DNA of 64,000 nt from Syntrophomonadaceae bacterium (GCA_028706315.1 JAQWBP010000001.1:10206-74205); one strand, 5' to 3'. Shown: positions 35,936 to 46,086, counted from the first letter of the stretch. Numbers and translations are program-made. The notes: generated by a model from the letters alone, not told the origin.

Positions 35936-38794
35936 ATGTATTCAGAAACCATCTGGAAGATTAAAGAATATGATACATCAGGTGCACAAAAACTCAGCAA
36001 AGAGTTAAATATATCGCCATTGCTTGCCGCTCTGCTTGCTCAGAGGGATATTAAGAATGTTGAAGATGGCAGAAATTTTTTATATGGTAGTTTTGAAAAT
36101 GTAAGCGACCCGTATATTTTAGGTGGTATGCAGGTTGCTGTAGAAAGAATAGAAAAGGCGATAGAAACAGGGGAAAAGGTTATAATTTATGGAGATTATG
36201 ATGTTGACGGAGTTTGCAGCATAGTTTTACTTAAAAAATGCCTGGAGCTTTGTGGCGGTATTATCGATTATTATGTGCCAGATCGGTTTAATGAAGGCTA
36301 TGGTTTAACGCTAGAAGCTATTGAAACACTTGCAACTCAAGGATACTCGTTATTAATCACTGTGGACTGCGGGATTTCTTCTGTAGACGAAGTAAATAGA
36401 GCATCTAAAATAGGCATGGATGTTATAGTTACTGATCACCATACACCAGCAGCAGAATTACCGCCTGCTATTGCCATAATAAACCCAAAACTCGGGGATG
36501 ATAAACGTAACTACGACCTTTGTGGAACCGGAGTAGCTTACCAAGTTGCCCGGGCAATATGTCGGCGCAGGCATATTGAGGACCAGGTTAATGACTTTTT
36601 AGACCTCGTAGCGCTTGCGACTGTGGCTGATATAGTGCCGCTGGTTGAGGATAACCGTATTCTTGTGCAAAAAGGGTTATCAGTAATACGGAATACTAAA
36701 AGGACGGGTTTAAAAGCTTTATTAAAAGAAAGTGGACTAGAAGGTAAAAAGATAAATACCTGGCAAATAGGATTTATACTGGCGCCCCGCCTAAACTCAG
36801 CAGGAAGATTAGAAAGCGCCCGGATTAGTATAGAACTTCTTTTAGCTAAAGATAAAACCAAGGCGGTTAAACTTGCATCCCAGTTATGCGAGCTTAATAA
36901 TGAAAGGCGGCTTATTGAAGATACTATATTCCAGGAGGCGGTTATAAAAGTTGAAAAAGAAATTAATCTGCAAGAGGACCCGGTTATAGTTGTTGCTGGG
37001 GATGGATGGCATCAGGGAGTAATTGGGATAGTGGCATCACGTCTATGCGACAAATATAGCCGCCCGGCTATCATTATTTCATGGGATGGTGAAATAGGCA
37101 GGGGGTCAGCCCGCAGTATTCCTGGCATAAATATGTATGATCTCCTGGATAAATGTAGTTCTCATTTGCTTAAATTCGGTGGGCATAAAATGGCTGCCGG
37201 GCTTAATATTGATAGAAAAAAATTTGAAGAGTTTCGCGCGATTATAGGTACGCTGGTAAAAGATGATATAGATGGTGAAAAACCTGGCCGTATTCAATTC
37301 TTAGATGCGGAAATAGAAATAGATGATATAAACGATAATTTACTAAAAGAATTAAATTTATTGCAGCCATATGGGGAAGGCAATCCTGCGCCCGGTTTTA
37401 TTATACAAGACATTATAGTTAAGTCCCCTAGCCTGGTTGGTAAAGGCAAAGAACATTTTAAAGCTAAAATAGGAAAACCAGAACTGGACCTCATAGCGTT
37501 TAAACGGCCAGAGTTGATTCAACTTCCCCTGGAGGAATGTTACCATGACTTAGCCTTTCGAGTAGAGGAGAATGAATTCCGCGAGCGGATAAGTATACAG
37601 CTAAAACTAATAGATATTAAACCTGCTTATATGCTGGAAAAGAAACAGGAAAGGACCAACCTTTCTGTAAATATTTTCTCATTAGTTGAAAACATTAAAC
37701 AAGAAATCATACAAAACCGACCCGTTTTACTAATTTATCCAACTTGCAGAACTCTGGAAAAACACCAACTGATATTGGAAAACTATTTCCTCCCCCGGTT
37801 AATACAGCCTTTACATGGAAAACTTCCCCATCGGGAACATATAAAAATACAGGAGGGTCTGCAGCATGGGCAGGCGGCGATATTTCTGATAACCAGGGCA
37901 TATTTAAAATATTATTTACGTAGGAGCAATTTACCAGAATCTCTCCAACAAATATTACTATTATGGCAAGATGACATTGATGATTTGGAAATAAATAATG
38001 CTATCAAGGGAAAGCATACACAGTTAATTAAAAAAGAGTCATTACCGTCCAACTTACGGTGGCTGAACCAGAGCTGGCAATATGATAACGCTGGGCGGGT
38101 ATTAATATATGCTAATCGTAATCAAACGGTTAATAGTTTAGTATCCCGAATGGCTAATATCACAGTTGAGGCAGGTGTTAAAGACAAAAAACAGCGCAAG
38201 GCGGTACGTAGGAAATTTACCGGTGCTAAGAACGGAGTATTATTACTTGATGGTGGCTATGTTGGCGGAGGATATACACTAGACAATATTGATGAGCTAG
38301 TTTTTGCTGACGTTCCTTTTAGTATTTATGAAACATTATCAATAATTGACCAAATTGCAGCCGCCCAAGAAGTTCCAATATCAGCCCTTTTTACGGAGGG
38401 TGATATTACATCTAACCGTGCTTTCCTGAACAGGTTGTATCCGCATCTAGAACTGATAAAATCTGTACTAACATATTTTATCAGAACCGGCAAAAAATCA
38501 ATTACTACTGACGTTAAACAACTTGTACATTCAATAGAAAAATCTATCAGCCAAGAATTTAAAATATTTGACCTGCTGCCAGTGCTGCATATACTTGTGG
38601 ATCTGGGCTTGTTTCAGGTTAAGAAAAAGGGTAGTATTATTGAAATAAAGTTTGTTAATATCAAAAATCCAGTTTTAAATATTTCGGATTCCCCATATTA
38701 TCTTGAGGGACTAGTTGAAAAAGCAGCATTTGTTGAATGGGAGAATGCAATAAAAAATACCTGGTATGGTGATGAACATGATATCTCGAGTTGA
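35936..38794 (+). CDS. recJ: Single-stranded-DNA-specific exonuclease RecJ
   Basis: A 952-residue RecJ. The DHH phosphoesterase core shows DYDVDG near residue 87, DCGIS and DHHTP, followed by the DHHA1 region (AGDGWHQGVIGIVASRL and FGGHKMAAGLNI) and an OB-fold (FRVEENEFRERISIQL). About 370 more residues follow, longer than the enterobacterial enzyme but similar to RecJ of other Firmicutes with an added C-terminal domain. It degrades 5' ends during recombination and base-excision repair. Its end overlaps the rel start by 29 bases; recJ-rel-dtd is a common clostridial order. Confidence 0.95.
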   Translation: MYSETIWKIKEYDTSGAQKLSKELNISPLLAALLAQRDIKNVEDGRNFLYGSFENVSDPYILGGMQVAVERIEKAIETGEKVIIYGDYDVDGVCSIVLLKKCLELCGGIIDYYVPDRFNEGYGLTLEAIETLATQGYSLLITVDCGISSVDEVNRASKIGMDVIVTDHHTPAAELPPAIAIINPKLGDDKRNYDLCGTGVAYQVARAICRRRHIEDQVNDFLDLVALATVADIVPLVEDNRILVQKGLSVIRNTKRTGLKALLKESGLEGKKINTWQIGFILAPRLNSAGRLESARISIELLLAKDKTKAVKLASQLCELNNERRLIEDTIFQEAVIKVEKEINLQEDPVIVVAGDGWHQGVIGIVASRLCDKYSRPAIIISWDGEIGRGSARSIPGINMYDLLDKCSSHLLKFGGHKMAAGLNIDRKKFEEFRAIIGTLVKDDIDGEKPGRIQFLDAEIEIDDINDNLLKELNLLQPYGEGNPAPGFIIQDIIVKSPSLVGKGKEHFKAKIGKPELDLIAFKRPELIQLPLEECYHDLAFRVEENEFRERISIQLKLIDIKPAYMLEKKQERTNLSVNIFSLVENIKQEIIQNRPVLLIYPTCRTLEKHQLILENYFLPRLIQPLHGKLPHREHIKIQEGLQHGQAAIFLITRAYLKYYLRRSNLPESLQQILLLWQDDIDDLEINNAIKGKHTQLIKKESLPSNLRWLNQSWQYDNAGRVLIYANRNQTVNSLVSRMANITVEAGVKDKKQRKAVRRKFTGAKNGVLLLDGGYVGGGYTLDNIDELVFADVPFSIYETLSIIDQIAAAQEVPISALFTEGDITSNRAFLNRLYPHLELIKSVLTYFIRTGKKSITTDVKQLVHSIEKSISQEFKIFDLLPVLHILVDLGLFQVKKKGSIIEIKFVNIKNPVLNISDSPYYLEGLVEKAAFVEWENAIKNTWYGDEHDISS

Positions 38795-40964
38795 AGAAAT
38801 TATTGAACAAGTAAGTAAATATGACCCGGATGCAGATTTTGACCTTATACGCAGAGCATATAATTATGCAGAAACGGCACATGCAGGTCAAAAAAGGATA
38901 TCAGGGGAACCTTATATTATTCACCCGATTGAAGTAGCCTTGATTCTTGCTGATATTGAAATGGATACACCTTCCATATGCGCGGCTCTTCTACATGATG
39001 TAGTAGAAGATACTGGTTTTACATATTTTAATGTACTAAACGAGTTTGGTGAAGAAATTGCCCTGTTGGTAGACGGTGTCACCAAACTCAGCCGTATTAA
39101 TTTTAAATCTAGAGAAGATGCCCAGGTTGAGAATCTGCGTAAAATGTTTATAGCTATGGCACGGGACATTCGGGTTATTTTAATCAAGCTTGCGGATAGA
39201 CTGCATAATATGCGTACTTTAAACTACCAACCGGAACCGAAACAAAAAGAAATAGCGCGCGAAACTATGGAAATATTTGCCCCTATGGCGCACCGGCTAG
39301 GTATTTTTAAATTTAAGTGGGAATTAGAAGACCTGTCTTTTTATTATCTTGATGCCTTTATTTACCACGAAATTGCTAAAAGGCTCAAACAAAAACGTAA
39401 AGAAAGAGAAGATTATGTTCGTGATGTAATTCAGCAGATTCGTGATGGACTTCTACAAGTAGGAATCAAATCCGAGATCAAAGGAAGACCTAAAAATATA
39501 TACAGCATTTACAAGAAAATGTTGAAACAGGGTAAAGATATAGATGAAATTTACGATAAAATCGCGATTAGAGTAATTGTTAGTGATGTAAGGGATTGTT
39601 ATGGTGTTCTGGGTGTTATTCATACCATGTGGAAACCGCTTCCCGGGCGCTTTAAGGACTATATAGCTACTCCCAAACCTAATATGTATCAATCACTGCA
39701 TACTACTTTGATAGGTAAGGGTGGGGAGCCATTTGAGGTACAAATACGTACCGGTGACATGCACCGTACTGCAGAATATGGTATTGCTGCCCACTGGCGT
39801 TATAAAGAAGGGATTAATCCCAAGGAAAAGAAATTTGATGAAAAACTTTCCTGGTTACGCCAAATTATCGAATGGCAGCAGGATATAAAAGATACTAAGG
39901 AATTTATGGAATCCCTTAAGATTGATTTATTCGATGATACAGTCTTTGTTTTTACACCTAAAGGGAAAGTTATCGAGCTGGCCAAGGGTGCCTGCCCGGT
40001 AGATTTTGCTTATCGGGTGCATACTGAAGTTGGCCACCAATGCACCGGGGCCCGGGTTAGTGGAAGAATAGTTCCGCTAGATTACCTGCTGGGTAACGGG
40101 GATATCGTGGAAATAATAACTTCTAAAAACTCTCCTGGTCCCAGTCGTGACTGGCTTAATTTTATAAAAACATCTTCTGCTAAGAGCAGGGTAAAGCAAT
40201 GGTTCAAGCGAGAAAAGCGCCAGGAGAATATTATTAAAGGCCGTGACATACTGGAAAAAGAGTTAAAAAAGAGACATCTTAGCACCAAGGAGTTCCTAAA
40301 AGAAGATAAGCTTGTGGAAGTTGTCAAACGTTTCGGCTTAAATACTGTAGATGACATGTTTGCATCACTTGGAGATGGAGGTCTTGCTGCTAGTCAGGTA
40401 GTAAACCGACAAAAAGACTTATTTTTTAATGATGCCCATGTAGAAGATATATTAGATATTCCAGAGAAAAAAGCTGATACGCCCGTTTATCATAAAGAAT
40501 CAACTGCACTTAGAATTAGAGGTGTAGATGATGTAGCTATACGGCTAGCCCGGTGCTGTAATCCTCTTCCGGGTGATAGTGTGCTGGGGTATATAACCCG
40601 CGGTCGTGGTGTATCAGTACATAGAAAAGATTGTCCTAATCTGCGGAGTTATCTCATAAACGAGAAAGATCGTATTATAGAAGTAGAATGGGCTGATAAG
40701 CAGGGCAATTACAGTGTTGAGTTGGAAGTCAAAGCCCTGGATCGTGCTAGGTTGACTACCGATGTGATGCTCATAATAGCCGATACTAAAATTCATATAA
40801 CTTCAGTTTTTTCCAGGGTTACCCGTAATAACCTGGCAGTAATGAATTTTAAGCTGGAAATTAGGGATATAAGTCAGCTTCAGGCAGTAATGCAGCGTAT
40901 TCAAAAAATAAAAGAAGTATTAGAAGTAAAAAGGGTATTACCGGGTGAAGTAAGAGGTGAATAA
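38766..40964 (+). CDS. relA: Bifunctional (p)ppGpp synthetase/hydrolase Rel
   Basis: A 732-residue long RSH protein. An intact HD hydrolase domain (ALLHDVVEDTGF), the synthetase domain with GRFKDYIA (the RxKD motif found in bifunctional enzymes), YQSLHTT, then TGS, zinc-finger-like and ACT domains indicate that it can both make and break the alarmone. The start is uncertain: ATGs at 38766, 38772 and 38778 are all in frame inside recJ, and no strong ribosome binding site decides between them. dtd follows after two bases. Confidence 0.95.
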   Translation: MVMNMISRVEEIIEQVSKYDPDADFDLIRRAYNYAETAHAGQKRISGEPYIIHPIEVALILADIEMDTPSICAALLHDVVEDTGFTYFNVLNEFGEEIALLVDGVTKLSRINFKSREDAQVENLRKMFIAMARDIRVILIKLADRLHNMRTLNYQPEPKQKEIARETMEIFAPMAHRLGIFKFKWELEDLSFYYLDAFIYHEIAKRLKQKRKEREDYVRDVIQQIRDGLLQVGIKSEIKGRPKNIYSIYKKMLKQGKDIDEIYDKIAIRVIVSDVRDCYGVLGVIHTMWKPLPGRFKDYIATPKPNMYQSLHTTLIGKGGEPFEVQIRTGDMHRTAEYGIAAHWRYKEGINPKEKKFDEKLSWLRQIIEWQQDIKDTKEFMESLKIDLFDDTVFVFTPKGKVIELAKGACPVDFAYRVHTEVGHQCTGARVSGRIVPLDYLLGNGDIVEIITSKNSPGPSRDWLNFIKTSSAKSRVKQWFKREKRQENIIKGRDILEKELKKRHLSTKEFLKEDKLVEVVKRFGLNTVDDMFASLGDGGLAASQVVNRQKDLFFNDAHVEDILDIPEKKADTPVYHKESTALRIRGVDDVAIRLARCCNPLPGDSVLGYITRGRGVSVHRKDCPNLRSYLINEKDRIIEVEWADKQGNYSVELEVKALDRARLTTDVMLIIADTKIHITSVFSRVTRNNLAVMNFKLEIRDISQLQAVMQRIQKIKEVLEVKRVLPGEVRGE

Positions 40965-40966
40965 AT

Positions 40967-41416
40967 TTGCGTGCAGTTGTACAAAGGACTAATTTTAGTA
41001 AAGTTACCATAGAGGAAAAAGAAATAGGCAGTATAAATAGTGGACTCATGGTACTCCTAGGTATAAAAAAGGGTGATGACGAAAAGGATGCCACATATTT
41101 AATGGATAAGATTATTAACCTGCGCATATTTGAAGATAAAGAAGGCAAAATGAATCTTTCTTTAGTTGATATAAAAGGAGAGATATTGCTGGTAAGCCAG
41201 TTTACTCTTTATGGTGATGCGAGAAAAGGCCGGCGGCCAAGTTTTAGTGCTGCAGAATTACCAGAAGCGGCACAACCCTTGATTGAATTTTGTATTAGTT
41301 ATTTACGGGATGCAGGTATACACGTGGAAACTGGTAAGTTTGGAGCCGATATGCAAGTATATATTGATAACGATGGTCCGTGTACAATATTACTTGATAG
41401 TGAAAAACAATTTTAA
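40967..41416 (+). CDS. dtd: D-aminoacyl-tRNA deacylase
   Basis: A 149-residue Dtd with the family hallmark SQFTLYGDARKGRRPSFSAA and the C-terminal NDGPCTILLDS. It removes D-amino acids and glycine mischarged on tRNA. TTG 40967 is the start (MRAVVQRTN), two bases after the rel stop and preceded by AGAGGTGA. The rel-dtd neighbourhood is conserved in Firmicutes. Confidence 0.95.
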   Translation: MRAVVQRTNFSKVTIEEKEIGSINSGLMVLLGIKKGDDEKDATYLMDKIINLRIFEDKEGKMNLSLVDIKGEILLVSQFTLYGDARKGRRPSFSAAELPEAAQPLIEFCISYLRDAGIHVETGKFGADMQVYIDNDGPCTILLDSEKQF

Positions 41417-41437
41417 GTAAACTCAAAATAGCGGTTG

Positions 41438-41833
41438 CTACATTTGGCTAAAATATTTTGTAACTATTGCTTTAATGAGGAATATAGCCAGAAGCAACCA
41501 TACAAATATAATAATAACGGCGGCTAACCAGTTTTTTGGCTTATCTATGTTATTCATGTGAATAGCCTTTTTCCTATATTCAAATAGCACATCTTCAGGT
41601 ATAAGCCTTAAAGCTAAGTATATTCCCAGAGGAATTATAATAAAGTCATCCAGATATCCAATTATCGGTATGAAATCTGGAATTAAGTCTATGGGGCTAA
41701 GTATATAAGCGAGGAGAAATGCGGTTAATGCTTTAGCATACCAGGGAACCCTCGGGTCTTTATACGCTAATAATAGTATGGTTATATACTGCTTGATTTC
41801 TTTTCCTCGCTGCAGAAATTTTTTAATATTCAT
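41438..41833 (-). CDS. DUF1232 (YkvA-family) membrane protein
   Basis: A 131-residue protein with the DUF1232 hallmark LSPIDLIPDFIPIIGYLDD in the middle, hydrophobic segments on either side, and one C-terminal transmembrane helix (LAAVIIIFVWLLLAIFLI). Its function is not established; the family is small and membrane-associated. It is convergent with dtd. The 263-bp region upstream (41834-42096) is very AT-rich with short inverted repeats (TTGCAT/ATGCAA, AGCAT/ATGCT) and no clear gene. Confidence 0.85.
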   Translation of the reverse strand: MNIKKFLQRGKEIKQYITILLLAYKDPRVPWYAKALTAFLLAYILSPIDLIPDFIPIIGYLDDFIIIPLGIYLALRLIPEDVLFEYRKKAIHMNNIDKPKNWLAAVIIIFVWLLLAIFLIKAIVTKYFSQM

Positions 41834-42096
41834 ATAATACTCCGTATATAAATTTTAACTTAATTGCTGGCACATTAATTAATTTAGGCTAAAATAAAAT
41901 TTTTATTATAGTTGCATATAACTAATGCAATAATTAGTAATTCATAGCATAAAATAAGATGCTAAAATATACAAGATTGGGTTATTATATTCATGTTAGA
42001 ATAATCAGTAATTGGTGCGTTTTATCCGACCAGGTAATAATCCTTATTATGGTATAAAGTATTATTTTAGAGGATTACTAAAAGGGGGTAGTTATT

Positions 42097-42717
42097 ATGA
42101 TTTTCAGAAGCCTGGAAATAAGCACTATGATGGTAAACTGCTATATATTAGGATGCGAGGAAACGAGGGAAGCGGCTGTAATTGACCCGGGCGGCAATCC
42201 ACGCGCTATTTTGCAGGTATTGGAAGAAGAAAACCTGGAGGCAAAGTATATAATCAATACCCACGGTCATATTGATCATATCGGTGGGAATCGTAGTGTA
42301 AAGGAAGCAACAGGCGCGAAAATACTGGTACATGAAAAAGATGCTAAAATGCTTATCAATGCAGTATCTAATTTCTCTTTTCTTATGGGGAACAAGGTGA
42401 CTAGTCCCCCTGCAGATGAATTTATTAAAGAGGGAGATACTATAAAAATAGGTAATACTATTGAACTAGAAGTGATTGAAGTACCAGGACATAGTCCCGG
42501 GAGTGTGGCTTTGAAAACCGATGATATGATATTTGCAGGAGATGCACTGTTTATGGGTTCAATAGGTAGAACGGATTTTCCAGGTTGCTCTCATAAACAG
42601 CTGATTACGAATATAAAAGAAAAATTACTTTGTTATGATGATCGTGTGGCTGTATACCCTGGTCATGGTCCGGCAACTAGCATAGGATTTGAGAAAGAAC
42701 ATAATCCATTTTTATAA
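42097..42717 (+). CDS. MBL-fold metallo-hydrolase, glyoxalase II-like
   Basis: A 206-residue metallo-beta-lactamase-fold protein with NTHGHIDHIGG (the HxHxDH metal motif), GHSPGS, AGDALF and the C-terminal PGHGP. It resembles the YcbL/GloB-like small hydrolases found beside dtd in clostridia; the substrate cannot be read from the sequence. The ribosome binding site AAAGGGGG is well placed. It lies just upstream of the T-box leader. Confidence 0.88.
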   Translation: MIFRSLEISTMMVNCYILGCEETREAAVIDPGGNPRAILQVLEEENLEAKYIINTHGHIDHIGGNRSVKEATGAKILVHEKDAKMLINAVSNFSFLMGNKVTSPPADEFIKEGDTIKIGNTIELEVIEVPGHSPGSVALKTDDMIFAGDALFMGSIGRTDFPGCSHKQLITNIKEKLLCYDDRVAVYPGHGPATSIGFEKEHNPFL

Positions 42718-42758
42718 AAAGTCTTTACTTTTATAATGAGCTGTGAGATAATTCAGTC

Positions 42759-43040
42759 TATAATATTTTAATTGCGATGAAAAAGTAAAGTAAATTTGTG
42801 GAATTATCCAGAGAAGAGATGTCGTCGGCTGGAATCATCTCCATAAGGAAACAAATTGAAGTTCACTTTGGAGCACCTGGCTGAACTAGTAGTAGGTCGA
42901 GGCGGAGCTCCCACCGTTAAAAGGGAGGGGATATCGGATAAAGCATGTATCTTTTTAGCAAGCGGGCCTTAGGCAATTTGGGTGGTACCGCGAGAAGTTT
43001 AAGCTTCTCGTCCCATAGGGATGAGAAGCTTTTTGATTTA
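42759..43040 (+). promoter_or_regulatory. T-box leader with intrinsic terminator
   Basis: A TATAAT (42759-42764) precedes a leader of about 270 nt. Stem I shows AGTA on the 5' side and GAA on the 3' side of the specifier loop, AATTTGT pairing with ACAAATT, and an AGAGA element. The conserved T-box sequence GGGTGGTACCGCG is at 42980-42992. The terminator AAGCTTCTCGTCCC (43001-43014) pairs with GGGATGAGAAGCTT (43018-43031), followed by TTTTG. Uncharged tRNA would favour the antiterminator and raise expression of downstream genes. The specifier segment reads GAAGTTCAC; TTC (Phe), followed by A, fits the usual layout best, while CAC (His) would fit the operon. Confidence 0.92.
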
Positions 43041-43065
43041 TTATCAGGTTTTATCTCGTATCTTT

Positions 43066-43150
43066 ATTGAGCGGCCTATGGCAATCTGGGTGGTACCGCG
43101 GGAGTTTGTAACCCTCTCGTCCCTGAAGGGATGAGGGGGTTTTTTATTTT
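43066..43150 (+). promoter_or_regulatory. Second T-box expression platform lacking stem I
   Basis: A second CTGGGTGGTACCGCGG (43086-43101) is followed by its own terminator, ACCCTCTCGTCCC (43111-43123) pairing with GGGATGAGGGGGT (43128-43140) and a TTTTTATTTT tail. Only about 35 bases separate it from the first terminator, too few for a stem I, so it is an expression platform without its own specifier. The rest of the gap to 43303 shows no gene or firm promoter. Confidence 0.85.
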
Positions 43151-43303
43151 TAAACACCTGTCAGAAGAATGTTAGAGTAGCCAGGCTTAGGCGGGAAATA
43201 ATATCTTGTGACATAGCAGATAATGATAATATTACTGCTTTATTCATATTTCCAGGGATAGTTAGCTTTAGATGCAAAGATAAAAATAAACGGGGGAAAT
43301 GCA

Positions 43304-44785
43304 ATGCTTGTATACTGTGATTTTGATCCTGTTGAGCTTTATTCAAGTATCCATGAACTTGTGAGGCTAGCATACCCGGGCTGTGCAATAACCCTCAACC
43401 CGGAGCGGGAAGCTGAAGTCAAGTTCAAAATCAAGCTTGGAAAAGATCACAGCGCAGTATTTTTACAGGGAGAAGTATTAAGTTCATCAGGAAATGTGGC
43501 TGATTGTCAAAAGTATTTACTATCTGATATTTATGCAGGCGAAAATGAACCTAAAAGACATGCCCGAGTATTTGCATACCATTTGTTATGCCAGCATGTT
43601 GGGCGTGATATTAATGCTTATGGTATTTTGACAGGAGTACGTCCGGTTAAGTTGGTTCACAAGTTATTAGATGCGGGATATGGTTCTAGAGATATAAAGC
43701 AAAAGCTAGAACATGAATATTGTCTTAATCCTAAAAAAGCCAGCTTACTGATGGAAGTTGCGGAAAATAGTAGAACTTATCTCCTGAACCGGGAGGAGGC
43801 AGCCAGAAATATAAGTATTTACATAGGCATTCCTTATTGTCCAACTCGCTGCTATTATTGTTCCTTCCCTGGTGCAGTCTTAAATAATTACGAGGAAGAT
43901 ATACCTTCTTTTTTGAAGGCATTAATGCTAGAAATGGATGTTATAGGCACATATTTAAATGAAAACAAAATAACCGTGCAGTCTATTTATGTAGGTGGAG
44001 GTACCCCTACAGTGCTCTCCGAAGGGGATATAGAAATAATATTTAATGCTTTGCATAAAAAGTATATATCTGGTGCTACTGCGGAGATTACTGTAGAGGC
44101 AGGCAGACCAGACACCCTGTCACCGGCGAAATTAAAATTGTTGCGGGAAGCGGGGGTAACCAGAGTCTGCATAAATCCTCAAACCATGAATGACTTTACC
44201 CTTAAACTTATTGGTAGAAATCATGATGCGAAGGGAGTGGTCCAATCAGTAGAATGGGCTAGAAAAGCAGGTATTAAAAAAATTAATATGGATCTTATTG
44301 TTGGTCTACCTGGAGAACATCTCCAGGAAAATACGTACACAGTAGAACAAATATTAAAACTATGTCCTGAAAATATCACAGTTCATACCCTCGCTATGAA
44401 AAGAGGCTCAGCTATGGCTGAAATGGAAAATAGAGCAGAGATAAACGATAGAGTCGAAGAAGTTCAAAAAGGCGTTAAATTATTTGCTTCGGCTTTAAGC
44501 AAAGCGGATTATAAACCTTATTACTTATATCGCCAGAAGTATATGAAGGCTAATATGGAGAATATAGGTTATTCATTAGAAGGTAATTTTTGTCTATATA
44601 ATATCCAGATGATCGAAGAAAGACAGACAATTATTGGCATGGGAGGTGGAGCAGCCAGCAAATTTATAAATGTATCTGACTGGAAATTAAGTTCTTTTTA
44701 TAATCCTAAAAATCCTCAGAGCTACTGTGAATCTGTTGAAAAGCTGATAAACCGTAAAGTTGACAAGCTCCGGGCCTTAATTTAG
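43304..44785 (+). CDS. hemZ: HemZ-type radical SAM protein (coproporphyrinogen III oxidase-like)
   Basis: A 493-residue protein. An N-terminal domain of about 160 residues particular to HemZ precedes a radical SAM core with CPTRCYYCSFP (CxxxCxxC) and YVGGGTPT. HemZ-family proteins are annotated as oxygen-independent coproporphyrinogen dehydrogenases but some may be haem chaperone-like, so the reaction is uncertain. It lies directly upstream of hisS, as in several clostridia, and under the T-box region. Confidence 0.82.
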   Translation: MLVYCDFDPVELYSSIHELVRLAYPGCAITLNPEREAEVKFKIKLGKDHSAVFLQGEVLSSSGNVADCQKYLLSDIYAGENEPKRHARVFAYHLLCQHVGRDINAYGILTGVRPVKLVHKLLDAGYGSRDIKQKLEHEYCLNPKKASLLMEVAENSRTYLLNREEAARNISIYIGIPYCPTRCYYCSFPGAVLNNYEEDIPSFLKALMLEMDVIGTYLNENKITVQSIYVGGGTPTVLSEGDIEIIFNALHKKYISGATAEITVEAGRPDTLSPAKLKLLREAGVTRVCINPQTMNDFTLKLIGRNHDAKGVVQSVEWARKAGIKKINMDLIVGLPGEHLQENTYTVEQILKLCPENITVHTLAMKRGSAMAEMENRAEINDRVEEVQKGVKLFASALSKADYKPYYLYRQKYMKANMENIGYSLEGNFCLYNIQMIEERQTIIGMGGGAASKFINVSDWKLSSFYNPKNPQSYCESVEKLINRKVDKLRALI

Positions 44786-44826
44786 AATTATCCAAGGAAT
44801 ATAAAGTATAGTTCGGAGGGGAACTT

Positions 44827-46086
44827 ATGCAGATTAAAGCCCCAAGAGGTACATATGATATATTAGCGGATGATTCCTACAAATGGCAGTATATCGAAAA
44901 AGTGATGAAAGAAGTTGCAGAAATCTTTGGCTACAACGAAATCAGAACTCCCTTATTTGAACATACAGAACTATTTGAACGTGGGGTTGGGGAGAGTACT
45001 GATATTGTAACTAAGGAAATGTATACTTTTCATGATAAAGCAGAGCGCAGTTTAACTTTACGTCCCGAAGGGACTGCTTCGTGTGCACGAGCATTGATTG
45101 AACACAGCCTGTATAATGGGGTACTGCCAGTTAAATGGTATTATACCGGACCGATGTTTAGGTACGATCGTCCTCAGACAGGACGTTATCGCCAGTTTCA
45201 TCAATTCGGAATAGAGGCATTTGGCAGTAACAGCCCTCATCTTGACGCGGAAGTTATCCTTGTTTTAGTAGAAATTCTTTTACGCCTGGGACTTAAAAAT
45301 TATGAACTGCATCTGAATTCGGTGGGATGTCCTGAGTGCAGGGAAAATTATCGCAGGCACTTAATCGAGCATATCACACCAGTTAAAGATAAGTTATGTG
45401 AAGATTGCCAGTTAAGGTATACCCAGAATCCGTTAAGGGTGCTTGATTGTAAAAACGAGTCCTGCCACAAGGCTATTGAAGGATATCCTACGCTTTATGA
45501 CAATCTCTGTGATGAATGCCGAAATCACTATACAAAAGTTCAGGAAACGTTAAAAGATAGTGGTGTAGCATTTATACATGATGACAATTTGGTCAGAGGC
45601 CTGGATTATTATACGAATACTGCCTTTGAAATCCATATTCCGGGTATAGGTGCCCAGAGTGCTGTTGGCGGTGGAGGAAGATATAACGGCCTGGTGAAGG
45701 ATTGTGGAGGGCCAGACCTTCCTGGTATCGGTTTTGCACTGGGAATAGAAAGACTATTACTGGCTATAGATACATTAGGTAAAAAAGATTTTAAAGCCGC
45801 TAATATTGATGTGGTAGTTATAACGATGAGTGATAAATATGAAGATTTAGCTATTCAAGTCTTAAATCACCTGCGCCGGCATAATATCAGGTCAGAGAAA
45901 GACTATACAGGGAGAAGTCCCAGAGCCCAGATGAAATATGCCAATAAATTAGGTGCCCGGGTCGTTGTGCTGATAGGAGATGAAGAGGTCGAAAATGGCT
46001 GTTTAACTATCAGAAATATGCAGAACAAAGAACAGATTCAAGTAGAAAACCAGGAGCTTATTAGTAATATAAATAATATTCTATAG
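44827..46086 (+). CDS. hisS: Histidyl-tRNA synthetase
   Basis: A 419-residue class II synthetase starting MQIKAPRGTYDIL, with motif 2 around PMFRYDRPQTGRYRQFHQFG, the histidine-specific LVRGLDYYTNTAFEI, and a C-terminal anticodon-binding domain. It charges tRNA-His. It is followed by aspS after 24 bp, the standard Firmicute pair, often under T-box control. Confidence 0.98.
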   Translation: MQIKAPRGTYDILADDSYKWQYIEKVMKEVAEIFGYNEIRTPLFEHTELFERGVGESTDIVTKEMYTFHDKAERSLTLRPEGTASCARALIEHSLYNGVLPVKWYYTGPMFRYDRPQTGRYRQFHQFGIEAFGSNSPHLDAEVILVLVEILLRLGLKNYELHLNSVGCPECRENYRRHLIEHITPVKDKLCEDCQLRYTQNPLRVLDCKNESCHKAIEGYPTLYDNLCDECRNHYTKVQETLKDSGVAFIHDDNLVRGLDYYTNTAFEIHIPGIGAQSAVGGGGRYNGLVKDCGGPDLPGIGFALGIERLLLAIDTLGKKDFKAANIDVVVITMSDKYEDLAIQVLNHLRRHNIRSEKDYTGRSPRAQMKYANKLGARVVVLIGDEEVENGCLTIRNMQNKEQIQVENQELISNINNIL

